Positions 38,601 through 47,324 of a stretch of 64,000 nucleotides of DNA are shown one piece after another. Made by a program: the position numbers and the translations under genes. The notes under the pieces are model-generated. The model was not told where the DNA came from. It saw only the letters and a list, made by a program, of their open reading frames with translations, and searched no databases. This DNA is from Acidithiobacillus sp. YTS05. Its GTDB lineage: Bacteria > Pseudomonadota > Gammaproteobacteria > Acidithiobacillales > Acidithiobacillaceae. The stretch lies in NCBI RefSeq assembly GCF_024396695.1, contig NZ_CP094359.1, positions 1,550,001-1,614,000 on the forward strand, in the 5' to 3' direction. Each line of letters starts with the position of its first letter. The stretch's first letter is position 1.

Positions 38601-39486
38601 TCTCGACCTTGATCAGAATACCCAAATTTTCGTTGTGACTTTGGTAGTTCCCATCACTGCCGGCGCAAAAATAGTGGCTTGGCGCATAGGCTTCGATCAC
38701 AGCGGCGTTGTCATGATACGCCGAGAGTGTGCCTTGCGGATGGGCTCGATGCGTAGAACGGATCATACCGAACAAGGTCTGACTTTGTTCCCGATCATCC
38801 AGACGGAATTGCGCATTGAAGACCTTGTGCCGGCAGTGCTCCGAATTCGCCTGGGCAAACATCATCAGTTCGGCATCACTCGGATCGCGTTGCAAGTCGC
38901 GAAAAAGCTGCGCCAAGTAATCGATTTCCGCAGCCGAGAGGGCAAGCCCCAGTTCCTCGTTGACGGCGAGAAGGGCCGGCAGGCCCTCCCGCAGGAAAGG
39001 AACGCGGCGCAGGGGACGCGGCTGCGGATGCACAAAAACGACATCGGCGGCCTGCCAGTCTTCCAGCACCGACTCGGTCAAGGGGTCGTGCAGAAGCGCC
39101 AGCAGCCTCTCCCGTTCTGGCGGCAGCAGGCTTTGATCATGGTCTACATAGTAAGCAATACCGCGTTCGATGCGTCGCAGATTGCCCAGACCACAAACCT
39201 GGGCGATTTCCGTAGCCTTGCTCGACCAGGGAGAAACCGTGCCTAGGCGGGGCACCACAGCAATCTCCATCGCGCCACCCTTGCCTATCCAGGGCTCGCC
39301 ATAACCCAACAAAGCCTCGGCGCGTTCTTGCTCCTCGTTAGCGGGGGCTTGCTCCCAATCGAGCAGATGCACATAGCGCGCGGCAAGACCACAAACGGCG
39401 AGTCCCTCGGCATGAAGCCGCTGCAGGATGCGTTGGGCACGAAAAACAGACAGGGCCCGAGCCCCGCGATGGATGGCGAAGGTCAC
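35629..39486 (-). CDS. purL: Phosphoribosylformylglycinamidine synthase (large form)
   Basis: Makes FGAM from FGAR, glutamine and ATP in purine synthesis. The 1285-residue protein is the fused gammaproteobacterial form. An N-terminal PurS-like part is followed by two AIRS-type ATPase halves ([36 protein letters not shown]) and a C-terminal glutamine amidotransferase with Cys in GVCNGCQML and the His-Glu pair in PHPERVVR. It lies 45 nt after purC on the same strand, and may be co-transcribed with dapA-bamC-purB-purC. Confidence 0.97.
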   Translation of the reverse strand: [1285 protein letters not shown]

Positions 39487-39531
39487 GGCAATCTCCCGGC
39501 AGACCTGAGGAATTGGATGATTCTGTAGCGC

Positions 39532-40245
39532 CTAGGCGAGAGGGACACCAATGCGACGTGCCACTTCGATATAGGCCTCGACCACCCCACCAAGATCGCG
39601 ACGGAAGCGGTCCTTGTCCATTTTTTCGAGGCTCTGGGCATCCCAAAGGCGGCAACCATCGGGGCTGAACTCATCGCCCAGACGCAGCGCACCGTGATAA
39701 CGCCCGAATTCGAGCTTGAAATCCACCAGAATCAGGCCGGCACGAGCGAAAAGCGCAAGCAGCAGGACGTTCACCCGTTCCGTCCAGCGGGTCATCGCCG
39801 CGATCTCGTCCTCGCTTGCCCAGCCAAAACTGCGAATATGCGAGTGATTGATCATGGGGTCGTGCAGGGCATCGCTCTTGAGGAAAAATTCCAGCACCGG
39901 CGGCTCCAGAATGCGTCCTTCCTCGATCCCGAGACGACGACAAAGGGAACCTGCGGCGCGATTGCGGATGACACACTCCACTGGGATCATTTCCAGGCGT
40001 TGTACCACCGACTCACGCGCGCCAGACCGACGCAGAAAATGGGTGGGTACCCCCGCCTGCTGCAGATATTCCATGATGAAGGCGTTGAAGGCGTTGTTCA
40101 CCTCGCCCTTCTGCGCCAACTGCGCGAGCTTTTCCCCATCGAAGGCGGAGGTATCGTCCTTGAAATGGAGGATCAACTCGTCGGGATTTTCGCCCATGTA
40201 GACGATCTTGGCCTTGCCCTCGTACAGTTTTTCACGATCGCTCAT
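39532..40245 (-). CDS. purC: Phosphoribosylaminoimidazole-succinocarboxamide synthase
   Basis: Forms SAICAR from CAIR, aspartate and ATP. The 237-residue protein starts [15 protein letters not shown] and has the ATP/substrate segments [25 protein letters not shown] and LVDFKLEFG. Length is standard. The start overlaps the purB stop by 4 nt. Adjacent purB cleaves its product, so the two consecutive pathway steps are translationally coupled. Confidence 0.97.
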   Translation of the reverse strand: MSDREKLYEGKAKIVYMGENPDELILHFKDDTSAFDGEKLAQLAQKGEVNNAFNAFIMEYLQQAGVPTHFLRRSGARESVVQRLEMIPVECVIRNRAAGSLCRRLGIEEGRILEPPVLEFFLKSDALHDPMINHSHIRSFGWASEDEIAAMTRWTERVNVLLLALFARAGLILVDFKLEFGRYHGALRLGDEFSPDGCRLWDAQSLEKMDKDRFRRDLGGVVEAYIEVARRIGVPLA

Positions 40246-41549
40246 GCGGGTCGGCCTTCCGGAAACACCCGCGCGAAGACCCTGTCGATCTCTTTGGTGT
40301 GGTAGGCAAGATCAAAAAGCTCGCCAAGTCCGGCAGCGCTGAGATAGCGCTGAATCTCCGGGTCGGCCGCCAGAAGGGCCTGAAAACCTTGGCCCTCCTG
40401 CCAGACCAGCATGGCATTGCGTTGCACCACGCGGTAGGCATCCTCCCGCAGCATCCCCTTCTCCGTCAGCGCCAGCAACACGCGCTGGGAAAAAATCAGG
40501 CCATGCATTTTTTCGAGGTTCTCGCGCATCCGCTCGGGGTAGACGACCAAGCCCTCGAGCAGTCCGCTAGCACGATGCAGCATGAAATCGAGAACGATGC
40601 AGGCATCCGGACCAATGACGCGCTCCACACTGGAGTGCGAAATGTCCCGCTCATGCCAGAGAGCAATGTCTTCCAGCGCCATCCCGGCGTAACCACGCAG
40701 CAGTCGCGCCAGTCCAGTGAGGTTTTCGGAGAGGATCGGGTTGCGCTTGTGCGGCATTGCCGAACTGCCCTTCTGCCCCGCGGTAAAGGGCTCCTCCGCC
40801 TCCAGGACCTCGGTGCGCTGGAGATGCCGAATCTCGACGGCGATCTTCTCGACAGAGCCGCCAATCAGGGCCAAGGTGTTGAAAAATTCAGCATGACGAT
40901 CGCGGGAAATCACCTGCGTACTGGCCGCCTCGGGTTGCAGATCGAGCTCTTTGCAGACGGCTTCTTCGATGTCTGGGGAGATATTGGCAAAGGTACCCAC
41001 CGCCCCTGACAACATCCCCACCGACACTGCGGCAATGGCGCGCTCCAGGCGCTGCAGATTGCGTTGTGCCTCCGCCCGCCACACTGCCACTTTGAGCCCA
41101 AAGGTAACCGGTTCGGCGTGAATCCCATGGGAGCGGCCAATCATCACCGTGTCTTTATACTTCCACGCCAACCGTACCAGTGCCTGATCGAGACGCTGCA
41201 GGCCAGCCAGCAAGAGCTTGCCGGCAGCGCGCAACTGCAGGGCGAAGCCGGTATCCACCACGTCAGAGGAGGTGAGTCCCTTGTGGATGAAGCGGCTGGA
41301 GGGACCAACAAACTCGGCGACCGAGGTCAGGAACGCGATCACATCGTGCTTGACCTCTTTTTCGATGACGTCGATACGCTCGACATCAAACTGTGCCTTA
41401 CCCTCGATTTCAGCCAGGGCCTCTGCGGGGATCTCGCCCTTTGCCGCCAAAGCGCGACAGGCGGCCAGTTCAACCTGCAACCAAGCATCGTACTTGGCCT
41501 TCTGCGTCCAGAGAGCGCCCATTTCCAGGCGGGTGTAGCGCTCGATCAT
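40242..41549 (-). CDS. purB: Adenylosuccinate lyase
   Basis: PurB cleaves SAICAR to AICAR and adenylosuccinate to AMP. The 435-residue fumarase-superfamily protein has the signature [11 protein letters not shown], the catalytic His in [11 protein letters not shown] and the TSSDVVDT substrate loop. This is the shorter B. subtilis-like class. It overlaps bamC at its start and purC at its end (4 nt each). Confidence 0.96.
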   Translation of the reverse strand: MIERYTRLEMGALWTQKAKYDAWLQVELAACRALAAKGEIPAEALAEIEGKAQFDVERIDVIEKEVKHDVIAFLTSVAEFVGPSSRFIHKGLTSSDVVDTGFALQLRAAGKLLLAGLQRLDQALVRLAWKYKDTVMIGRSHGIHAEPVTFGLKVAVWRAEAQRNLQRLERAIAAVSVGMLSGAVGTFANISPDIEEAVCKELDLQPEAASTQVISRDRHAEFFNTLALIGGSVEKIAVEIRHLQRTEVLEAEEPFTAGQKGSSAMPHKRNPILSENLTGLARLLRGYAGMALEDIALWHERDISHSSVERVIGPDACIVLDFMLHRASGLLEGLVVYPERMRENLEKMHGLIFSQRVLLALTEKGMLREDAYRVVQRNAMLVWQEGQGFQALLAADPEIQRYLSAAGLGELFDLAYHTKEIDRVFARVFPEGRPA

Positions 41550-42721
41550 GCGGCATTTCCTTTCTCTGGACTCAGTGCCGACTGCAGCTTGTCCAGGACG
41601 CTGACGGCTGCCTTGCTCTCTTCTTCGCCCTGCACTGTGGAAGAGGTCTCCAATACGCTACCGCTGTCGTCCTTCATGGCCAGCAACTTGACCTGCACAG
41701 ACAGCGGCTTGGAGGGCTTGCCACCGCCCCAGATACCCTGGATGCTGTGCCAGGCGTTGCTGAACATTCCGCCAAAAATACCCCCCGATTTCTTCTGTTC
41801 AGAACCGCCGCGAACTTGCACCGACCAGACGCCGAGAGCCTCGGCATGGACGGGATAACCCAGGCTGTTCAGTGCGGTCTGGACGGCAGGCTGCGCCTTG
41901 GCCGGCGGCTGATTCAAAACCAGATAGGGACCAAGGTCGTCGCGATATCGGGTCACCTTGATCGGGGGCAGCTCCGCCAATACGACCGATTGCGCGAGAC
42001 GCTTTTGCACCGCCTCCAGCAGATGCCGGTTGGCATCCAGATTCGGATCGTGCGCCTGCCAGTCCAGGGACTCGGAAGTGGGGCTGATCCATTGGCGTTG
42101 CTGCGTAAGGGTCAAAAGCTGCGCACCATCTCCCTGCGCTTGCAGCCGGAAGGTATATTGCATCCGCCGGTTGGCACCGAGGCTGTTGCCAAAGATCGAG
42201 GTGAGGCCGCCACGTTGATACTCCCAATCGGTCATCAGTTCGTTCTTCTCCGGTGAGAAACTCTTGATGCCGATCTTGCGCTTTCCCAACTCGGCACGGA
42301 CAGCTGACCAGATTTGCGCGGGCTGGGCCTGGGTGCGCAGAGCCAGATCCTTGCCCTGCCCGACCAGCGTCGCCTGCTCGCCTGGAACCGTGGGCTCGGC
42401 AACCGCGCTTTCGCCGGGCGCCAGGCGCGGTTGAAAGACTTCGTAGCCATTACTGGTGGTCGCGCTTTGCATACCGGACTGTTGCACGGCCTCCGCCGCT
42501 GTCAACGCACCGCCAGGCACGGTAACTCCCGGTTCTGGCGCCGAGGCCAGCAGATCTGGAGGCACCGCCAGCGGCTTCAATAATTTGGCATCGGTATACT
42601 GGGGACCATTATTGGTCTTCAAAAAGGGAATGTAGGAACAGCCACTCAGACCCAGGCTGAGCAAGGTGGCGGCAACGAGGCTTCGAGCAATCGGTTTACG
42701 CATGGGTGCAAGCGTACTCAT
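41546..42721 (-). CDS. bamC: Outer membrane assembly lipoprotein BamC
   Basis: An accessory lipoprotein of the Bam complex that inserts outer membrane beta-barrels. The 391-residue protein has a signal peptide with lipobox LGLSGCS, the flexible N-terminal tail (YTDAKLLKPLAVPPDL) that binds BamD, and two helix-grip domains. The start at 42721 overlaps the dapA stop (ATGA); a second ATG six codons later would also give a good signal peptide. dapA-bamC is a classic gammaproteobacterial pair (dapA-nlpB). The C-terminal region is longer than in E. coli and ends with [10 protein letters not shown]. Confidence 0.88.
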   Translation of the reverse strand: MSTLAPMRKPIARSLVAATLLSLGLSGCSYIPFLKTNNGPQYTDAKLLKPLAVPPDLLASAPEPGVTVPGGALTAAEAVQQSGMQSATTSNGYEVFQPRLAPGESAVAEPTVPGEQATLVGQGKDLALRTQAQPAQIWSAVRAELGKRKIGIKSFSPEKNELMTDWEYQRGGLTSIFGNSLGANRRMQYTFRLQAQGDGAQLLTLTQQRQWISPTSESLDWQAHDPNLDANRHLLEAVQKRLAQSVVLAELPPIKVTRYRDDLGPYLVLNQPPAKAQPAVQTALNSLGYPVHAEALGVWSVQVRGGSEQKKSGGIFGGMFSNAWHSIQGIWGGGKPSKPLSVQVKLLAMKDDSGSVLETSSTVQGEEESKAAVSVLDKLQSALSPEKGNAA

Positions 42722-43620
42722 GAGGCGGGAGAAAGAGGGGCGTTATTGGCATACTCCAGCGCGGCACGCAAACGGGCGTGCAAGGATTCGCTGAGCGGAG
42801 TGAGCGGCAGGCGGATGCTGGGGCCTACGCGCTGCTGGTCCGCGAGCAACCATTTTGCCGGAATCGGATTGGATTCGGCAAAGAGATCGCGATGCAGTGG
42901 TACCAGTGCGTCATTGATTCGCCGCGCCCGGGCAAAATCTCCGTCCAGGGCGGCACTCGTCATTTGCGCCATAGCCCGCGGCACGATATTGGCAGTGACA
43001 GAGATCACGCCACGCGCGCCAATCGCCATCGCTGCGAGGGCTGCGCCGTCGTCACCACTGTAGACCTCGATACTGGCATTTCGGGTAGCACAGAGATGCA
43101 GAATTTCCGCGACGCGATCGACTTTGCCACTGGCCTCTTTCACTCCGACGATGCAGGGACGTTCGGCAAGCTGCGCCACTGTCTCCGGGAGGAGATCACC
43201 AGAGGTACGGCCGGGCACGTTGTACAGAATGATGGGAAAATGACAGGCATCGGCGATAGCGCTGTAATGCTGGAAGAGGCCCTCTTGCGTCGGCTTGTTG
43301 TAGTAGGGACTGACCAGGAGTGCGGCGTCAGCTTGCGCTTCCATGGCAGCACGAGTGAGCTCGATGGCCTCAGCGGTGGCATTGGCCCCAGTACCGGCAA
43401 TCACGGGAATTCGACCCCGCACCTGCTCGACCACAGCGCGAATGACGGCCACATGCTCCTTCACCGTCAGCGTTGCCGACTCGCCGGTCGTGCCGACGGC
43501 AACGATCGCGTGCGTGCCTTCGGCAATGTGCCATTCGACCAGATCCCGCAAGGCGCGGTCATCCACGGCCCCACCAGGATTCATTGGCGTGATCAACGCC
43601 ACCATACTTCCGTGAAACAT
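42718..43620 (-). CDS. dapA: 4-hydroxy-tetrahydrodipicolinate synthase
   Basis: DapA condenses pyruvate with aspartate semialdehyde, the first step specific for lysine and diaminopimelate. The 300-residue TIM barrel shows VGTTGESATL, the Tyr of LYNVPGRT and the Schiff-base Lys in GVKEASG. The ATG at 43620 follows GGAG by 7 nt; a GTG directly before it is the alternative. It is the first gene of the dapA-bamC-purB-purC run, all linked by 4-nt overlaps. Confidence 0.96.
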   Translation of the reverse strand: MFHGSMVALITPMNPGGAVDDRALRDLVEWHIAEGTHAIVAVGTTGESATLTVKEHVAVIRAVVEQVRGRIPVIAGTGANATAEAIELTRAAMEAQADAALLVSPYYNKPTQEGLFQHYSAIADACHFPIILYNVPGRTSGDLLPETVAQLAERPCIVGVKEASGKVDRVAEILHLCATRNASIEVYSGDDGAALAAMAIGARGVISVTANIVPRAMAQMTSAALDGDFARARRINDALVPLHRDLFAESNPIPAKWLLADQQRVGPSIRLPLTPLSESLHARLRAALEYANNAPLSPAS

Positions 43621-43662
43621 CACTGCTCTCCAGCCATATCAGCGCAGACCGGCAAAGGCTGA

Positions 43663-43692
43663 ATGGTACTGGTCGGGGATGATGCTTGGCAA
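43663..43692 (-). promoter_or_regulatory. Predicted promoter of the dapA-bamC-purBC operon
   Basis: On the minus strand TTGCCA (43687-43692), an 18-nt spacer and TACCAT (43663-43668). The -35 lies within the hairpin that follows the upstream TPR gene. Moderate match only. Confidence 0.4.
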
Positions 43693-43719
43693 GACGAGGC
43701 CTGCCAAGCGGCAATCATC
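43678..43719 (-). terminator. Hairpin after the TPR membrane protein gene
   Basis: GCTTGGCA (43684-43691) pairs with TGCCAAGC (43702-43709), extended by GATGAT/ATCATC across a 4-nt bulge. It begins at the stop codon. No T-tract follows on the minus strand, so termination efficiency is doubtful and read-through into dapA is possible. Confidence 0.4.
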
Positions 43720-44530
43720 ACACCCAGCTGTCGTCGTCTCCACCCATCCCGAAATCCCCCGCAGACGAATCGTCTCCACCCCAGGAGGTGTCAGTCATGC
43801 CAAACTGATCGTTCTGACCAGCATCGTTGCTGCCATTTTGGTCATCGTGATGGCCGAAGAGACTACCGGCGATGGCATTACCCGCAGCCATACCTGCGCC
43901 AATACCCACGCCGGTAGCAATACCCGAGGCCAAACCGGAGCCGATGCCGCCACCCTGCGGTGACCCCGCAGGACCGTAGGGCCCCTGCGGACCGTAAGCC
44001 CCCCCCTGCCCTGGAAATCCGCCCATATTGCCAAAGCCAGGCTGCATCTGGCGATAGGCCATGGCCTGCTGTTGCCGACGACGGCGCAGGAACCAGGAGA
44101 TGCCGGCGATAACGGCAATCAAGCCCAGAAACCAGGCGATGGCAGCGCCCAGGCGGGAATGCGACTTCTCGCTAGCCGCCGCAGCAGGGGCTGCTTTTCC
44201 GACCTTTTGCTGCAACTGCTTTTCAAAACCGGCCAACACCTTGGGTTGCACAAAAGACAGGCTGGGATCGAGGCTCTTGGCGCGCTGTAAGGCGGTAGAC
44301 GCTTCCTGCCACTTGCCCTCCTTGGCCAGTAGACGCGATTCCAGATACTGGGCCTGCGCAGATTTGGGATGCGCGGCCAGGACCTCGGAAAGCTGCTGCT
44401 GCGCCTGGGCGTACTGACCACTCTGGATGGACTGGATAACCTGCGGCGCTGTCGGCTCCGCCATCGCTACAGGGGAAAGCACCACAAAACTGGAGGCCGC
44501 AAGGCCGATGAGAAGGGTACGACGAATCAT
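43718..44530 (-). CDS. Exported TPR protein with one membrane helix and a glycine-rich tail
   Basis: A 270-residue protein of unknown role. It starts at the ATG at 44530 (GGAG 10 nt upstream). MIRRTLLIGLAASSFVVLSPVAMA is a signal peptide. A TPR-like part (IQSGQYAQAQQQLSEVLAAHP, AKEGKWQEASTALQRAKSLDP) follows, then a helix (LGAAIAWFLGLIAVIAGISWFL), an RRRRQQQ stop-transfer and a Gly/Met/Pro-rich cytoplasmic tail with a glycine-zipper-like stretch (GSGLASGIATGVGIGAGMAA) ending in acidic repeats. It is divergent from the RND operon by about 170 nt. The tail resembles that of other bacterial membrane proteins with a Gly-rich end, without known function. Confidence 0.7.
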   Translation of the reverse strand: MIRRTLLIGLAASSFVVLSPVAMAEPTAPQVIQSIQSGQYAQAQQQLSEVLAAHPKSAQAQYLESRLLAKEGKWQEASTALQRAKSLDPSLSFVQPKVLAGFEKQLQQKVGKAAPAAAASEKSHSRLGAAIAWFLGLIAVIAGISWFLRRRRQQQAMAYRQMQPGFGNMGGFPGQGGAYGPQGPYGPAGSPQGGGIGSGLASGIATGVGIGAGMAAGNAIAGSLFGHHDDQNGSNDAGQNDQFGMTDTSWGGDDSSAGDFGMGGDDDSWV

Positions 44531-44632
44531 GGTAAACGCTCCGAAAAAACCATCAAGTTTGGTGTACGTGAATATGCGTTGCGCGTGCTGTAAAATCAAG
44601 GTTCTTTACATTTTGAAATCATTTGTCTTCGA

Positions 44633-44661
44633 TTGACAAGATCATAGGTAATGCGCATTAT
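44633..44661 (+). promoter_or_regulatory. Predicted promoter of the RND efflux operon
   Basis: A perfect TTGACA (44633-44638), 17-nt spacer, CATTAT (44656-44661). The start site is expected near 44668, inside the palindrome described next, and about 30 nt before the first ATG. Confidence 0.65.
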
Positions 44662-44675
44662 ACCGAACGGTCGGT
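44662..44675. promoter_or_regulatory. TetR/AcrR-type operator over the transcription start
   Basis: ACCGA-ACGG-TCGGT, a perfect 5-4-5 palindrome touching the -10 element. Such ACCGACCGTTCGGT-like palindromes are typical TetR-family efflux operators. A repressor bound here would block the promoter. No tetR gene is in this window, so the regulator acts from elsewhere (inference). Confidence 0.6.
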
Positions 44676-44697
44676 CAAACCCCTGGAGTCCCCGCCC

Positions 44698-46233
44698 ATG
44701 TCCTCTTCCCTGCCCTCTTACCGGTTCCTGGCACTGCTGGTGCCTTTAGCTCTGGGGCTTTCCGCCTGTAGCTTTGAGCCGAAGCTGCGCGTGCCGCATA
44801 CCCCCGGCGATCACATTCCCTATGCCGCTAAGGGCAATCCCAAAAATACGGTGTCTGCCACGGGTCCGGCGGGGTCCGCGCAGGAATTCGTCTATGGTAA
44901 GGCGCTCGACGAAGAGTGGTGGAAGCTTTTTCACTCCCAGAAAATCAACGAACTGGTGCAGACGGGCCTGAAGAACAGCCCGACGGTAGCGCAGGCTCAG
45001 GCGCAGTTGCGGCAGGCGCAAGCAGTAGAACGAGTGAACGCCAGTATCTTCTATCCCCAGGTCACCGGCAGCCTGCAAGCCACACGTGCCAAAGCATCGT
45101 CGGCGGCCTTTGGTGGCGGCAAGGGCGGGTTCCGCTATTCTCTCGTCACCGGCAGTCTTGGGGTTTCGTATTATCCCGATATCTTTGGTGTAAATCGTCT
45201 GGTCTACAGAAACAGTAAGGCTTTGGTCGACTATCAGCGCTGGGAACTAGAGGCTGCGCGTTTGACCTTGAGCGGCAACATTGTCACCACCGCCATCGAT
45301 GCCGCAGCCACCCGGGCACAAATTGCCGCGACTCAGGAAATCATCGCGCGCGAGAAAAAACTACTGCAGTTGACCCAGCTGCAATATCAGGCTGGCGCGA
45401 TCGACGACAACACCGTCGTAACCCAGGCCAGTCAACTCGCCAGCCAGGAGGCGAAACTGCCGCCCCTGCAGCAGCAGCTCACCGTCTATGATCATCAGTT
45501 GGCGACCTTGCTCGGCGAATTTCCCGGCGAGGCGAGGATTCCTGAACTGCAACTGGATCAGCTGACCCTGCCGGAAAAGATCCCGGTAAGCCTGCCCTCC
45601 ACCTTACTCAAGCAACGCCCGGACATTCAGGCGGCACTGGCACAGATGAAGGCCGCGAATGCCACCGTCGGTGAAGCGAAGGCGCAGTTCTTTCCGACCG
45701 TGCAACTTAGCGCCGCCATTGGCTCCACCGCTGCCCACCCGGGGCTCTTTTTCGATCCAGTGAGCAGTATCTGGAGCCTGGTGGGCAGTCTCTCGCAACC
45801 GATTTTTGAGGGTGGCAAATTGCGCGCACAGGAGTCCGAGGCCAAGGCCGCCTACGAAGTCACCTTTCAGGAATATCGAACGACAGTTCTCGATGCCTTT
45901 GGTCAGGTGGCCAATGCCTTGCGCGCTCTGCAGCGCGATGCCGAAACCCTGCGCGCGCAGCAGACAGCACTCGATGCTGCGCGAAAATCCTTGCACCTGA
46001 GCGAGGTGAGCTATCGCAGCGGCGCCAGTGACTACCTCACCCTGTTGACCAGCGAGATCCAGTACAACAGCGCCCGAATTGCGGTGGTGCAGGCAGAGTC
46101 GCAACGGTATCAGGACACCGCCGCTTTGCTCGTCGCCATCGGTGGCGGCTGGTGGCACGAGCCCGGCAAAGGGGCACCCGAGCTGCAGAAAGTTTCCATT
46201 CCCCCGGTAAAACCCTCCGGAGATCCACAATGA
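44698..46233 (+). CDS. RND efflux outer membrane lipoprotein (OprM/NodT family)
   Basis: A 511-residue outer membrane channel of a tripartite pump. The lipobox LGLSACS follows a signal sequence (YRFLALLVPLALG). The product then shows the two OEP repeats with EEWWKLFHSQKINELVQTGL and RPDIQAALAQMKAANATVGE. The ATG at 44698 follows GGAG by 9 nt. The stop overlaps the adaptor gene start (ATGA). Gene order outer membrane factor, adaptor, pump is less common than the pump-last order with the channel at the end. Confidence 0.9.
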   Translation: MSSSLPSYRFLALLVPLALGLSACSFEPKLRVPHTPGDHIPYAAKGNPKNTVSATGPAGSAQEFVYGKALDEEWWKLFHSQKINELVQTGLKNSPTVAQAQAQLRQAQAVERVNASIFYPQVTGSLQATRAKASSAAFGGGKGGFRYSLVTGSLGVSYYPDIFGVNRLVYRNSKALVDYQRWELEAARLTLSGNIVTTAIDAAATRAQIAATQEIIAREKKLLQLTQLQYQAGAIDDNTVVTQASQLASQEAKLPPLQQQLTVYDHQLATLLGEFPGEARIPELQLDQLTLPEKIPVSLPSTLLKQRPDIQAALAQMKAANATVGEAKAQFFPTVQLSAAIGSTAAHPGLFFDPVSSIWSLVGSLSQPIFEGGKLRAQESEAKAAYEVTFQEYRTTVLDAFGQVANALRALQRDAETLRAQQTALDAARKSLHLSEVSYRSGASDYLTLLTSEIQYNSARIAVVQAESQRYQDTAALLVAIGGGWWHEPGKGAPELQKVSIPPVKPSGDPQ

Positions 46234-47315
46234 AAAAAGCATACGCTATCGTCATCATCGGACTGGTCCTTCTTTTTGGTGGCATCTTCGGCTTCAAGGC
46301 CTTTGTCAATCAGATGATTGCCAAGGCCATCGCCAACGCACCGAAGCCGGTATCTTCCGTTTCTGCGACCAAGGTGCAGGAACGGGAGTGGCATCCCGAA
46401 CTGCAGGCCGTTGCCTCCCTCAATGCCATACAAGGCACAGAGTTGAGCACACAGATTGCTGGCAACGTCACTGCCATCCATTTTCATTCCGGCTCCATGG
46501 TACAGGCGGGGCAGCTTCTGGTGCAGATCGACAACAGCAACCAGCTGGCGCAACTGCGGGTGGACCGCGCCAATCTGCATCTGGCGGAGGTCAACCTCAA
46601 GCGCACGCAAACTTTGATTGCCGACAAGGCGGCAAGCCAGGCACAACTCGATCAGGCGCAGGCGACCTACGCCGTCGACCAGGCTACCCTGCAGAATGAC
46701 GAAGCGACCTTACACAAGCTCGCCATCACCGCACCCTTCAGCGGTCATATCGGAATTCGCAAGGTGAATGTGGGTCAGTATGTGACGCCAGGTACCGCCA
46801 TTGCCGATTTGCAGAGCTGGGATCCGCTCTACGTCGACTTTACGCTGCCGCAGAGCGATCTCCCGGAACTGCAGGTCGGGACGCCGGTACAATTTCGCTC
46901 GGACGCCACCGGCGACCAGACATTTACCGGCAAGATCACCGCGCTGGGTTCCGCTATCAACGCGCAGACGCGGCAAGTAGAGGTTCAGGCAACCCTGAAC
47001 AATCCCAAGGCTGTCCTGCGTCCGGGAATGTTCGGCAACGTCACGGTGGTCCGCAATGTGACCCAGAAGGTATTGACGGTACCGGTGGCGGCCATTACGT
47101 ACAATACCTACGGCAACTTTGTCTATCTCATCGAAAATAAAACGGTAGATGGAAAGAAAACGCAGGTCGCCGTGCAGCACGTGGTACAAACGGGCGAAGA
47201 GCGCGATGGTCAGGTCGCGATCAGCAAGGGCCTGAAGGCCGGCGAGCTGGTTGTCACCGCCGGACAGGTCAAATTGACGAACGGTGCGCTGGTTAGCGTC
47301 GCCGCGGCACACTGA
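46230..47315 (+). CDS. RND efflux periplasmic adaptor (membrane fusion protein)
   Basis: A 361-residue HlyD/AcrA-type adaptor. An N-terminal membrane anchor (KKAYAIVIIGLVLLFGGIFGF) is followed by the lipoyl halves (GNVTAIHFHSGSMVQAGQLL and ITAPFSGHIGIRKVNVGQYV), an alpha hairpin and the beta-barrel domain. There is no lipobox cysteine, so it is anchored by a helix, as in MexE/MdtE-like or heavy-metal types. It is coupled to the channel gene by a 4-nt overlap and precedes the pump by 9 nt. Confidence 0.92.
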   Translation: MKKAYAIVIIGLVLLFGGIFGFKAFVNQMIAKAIANAPKPVSSVSATKVQEREWHPELQAVASLNAIQGTELSTQIAGNVTAIHFHSGSMVQAGQLLVQIDNSNQLAQLRVDRANLHLAEVNLKRTQTLIADKAASQAQLDQAQATYAVDQATLQNDEATLHKLAITAPFSGHIGIRKVNVGQYVTPGTAIADLQSWDPLYVDFTLPQSDLPELQVGTPVQFRSDATGDQTFTGKITALGSAINAQTRQVEVQATLNNPKAVLRPGMFGNVTVVRNVTQKVLTVPVAAITYNTYGNFVYLIENKTVDGKKTQVAVQHVVQTGEERDGQVAISKGLKAGELVVTAGQVKLTNGALVSVAAAH

Positions 47316-47324
47316 GGCCCTCTT

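Noticed and set aside
37915..39246. A 443-codon plus-strand frame opposite purL
   Set aside because: Antisense shadow of purL with no recognisable protein features.
43678..43719. Riboswitch (lysine type) before dapA
   Set aside because: The dapA leader is too short (under 60 nt from the predicted start) and shows only a simple hairpin belonging to the preceding gene; no L-box sequence is seen.
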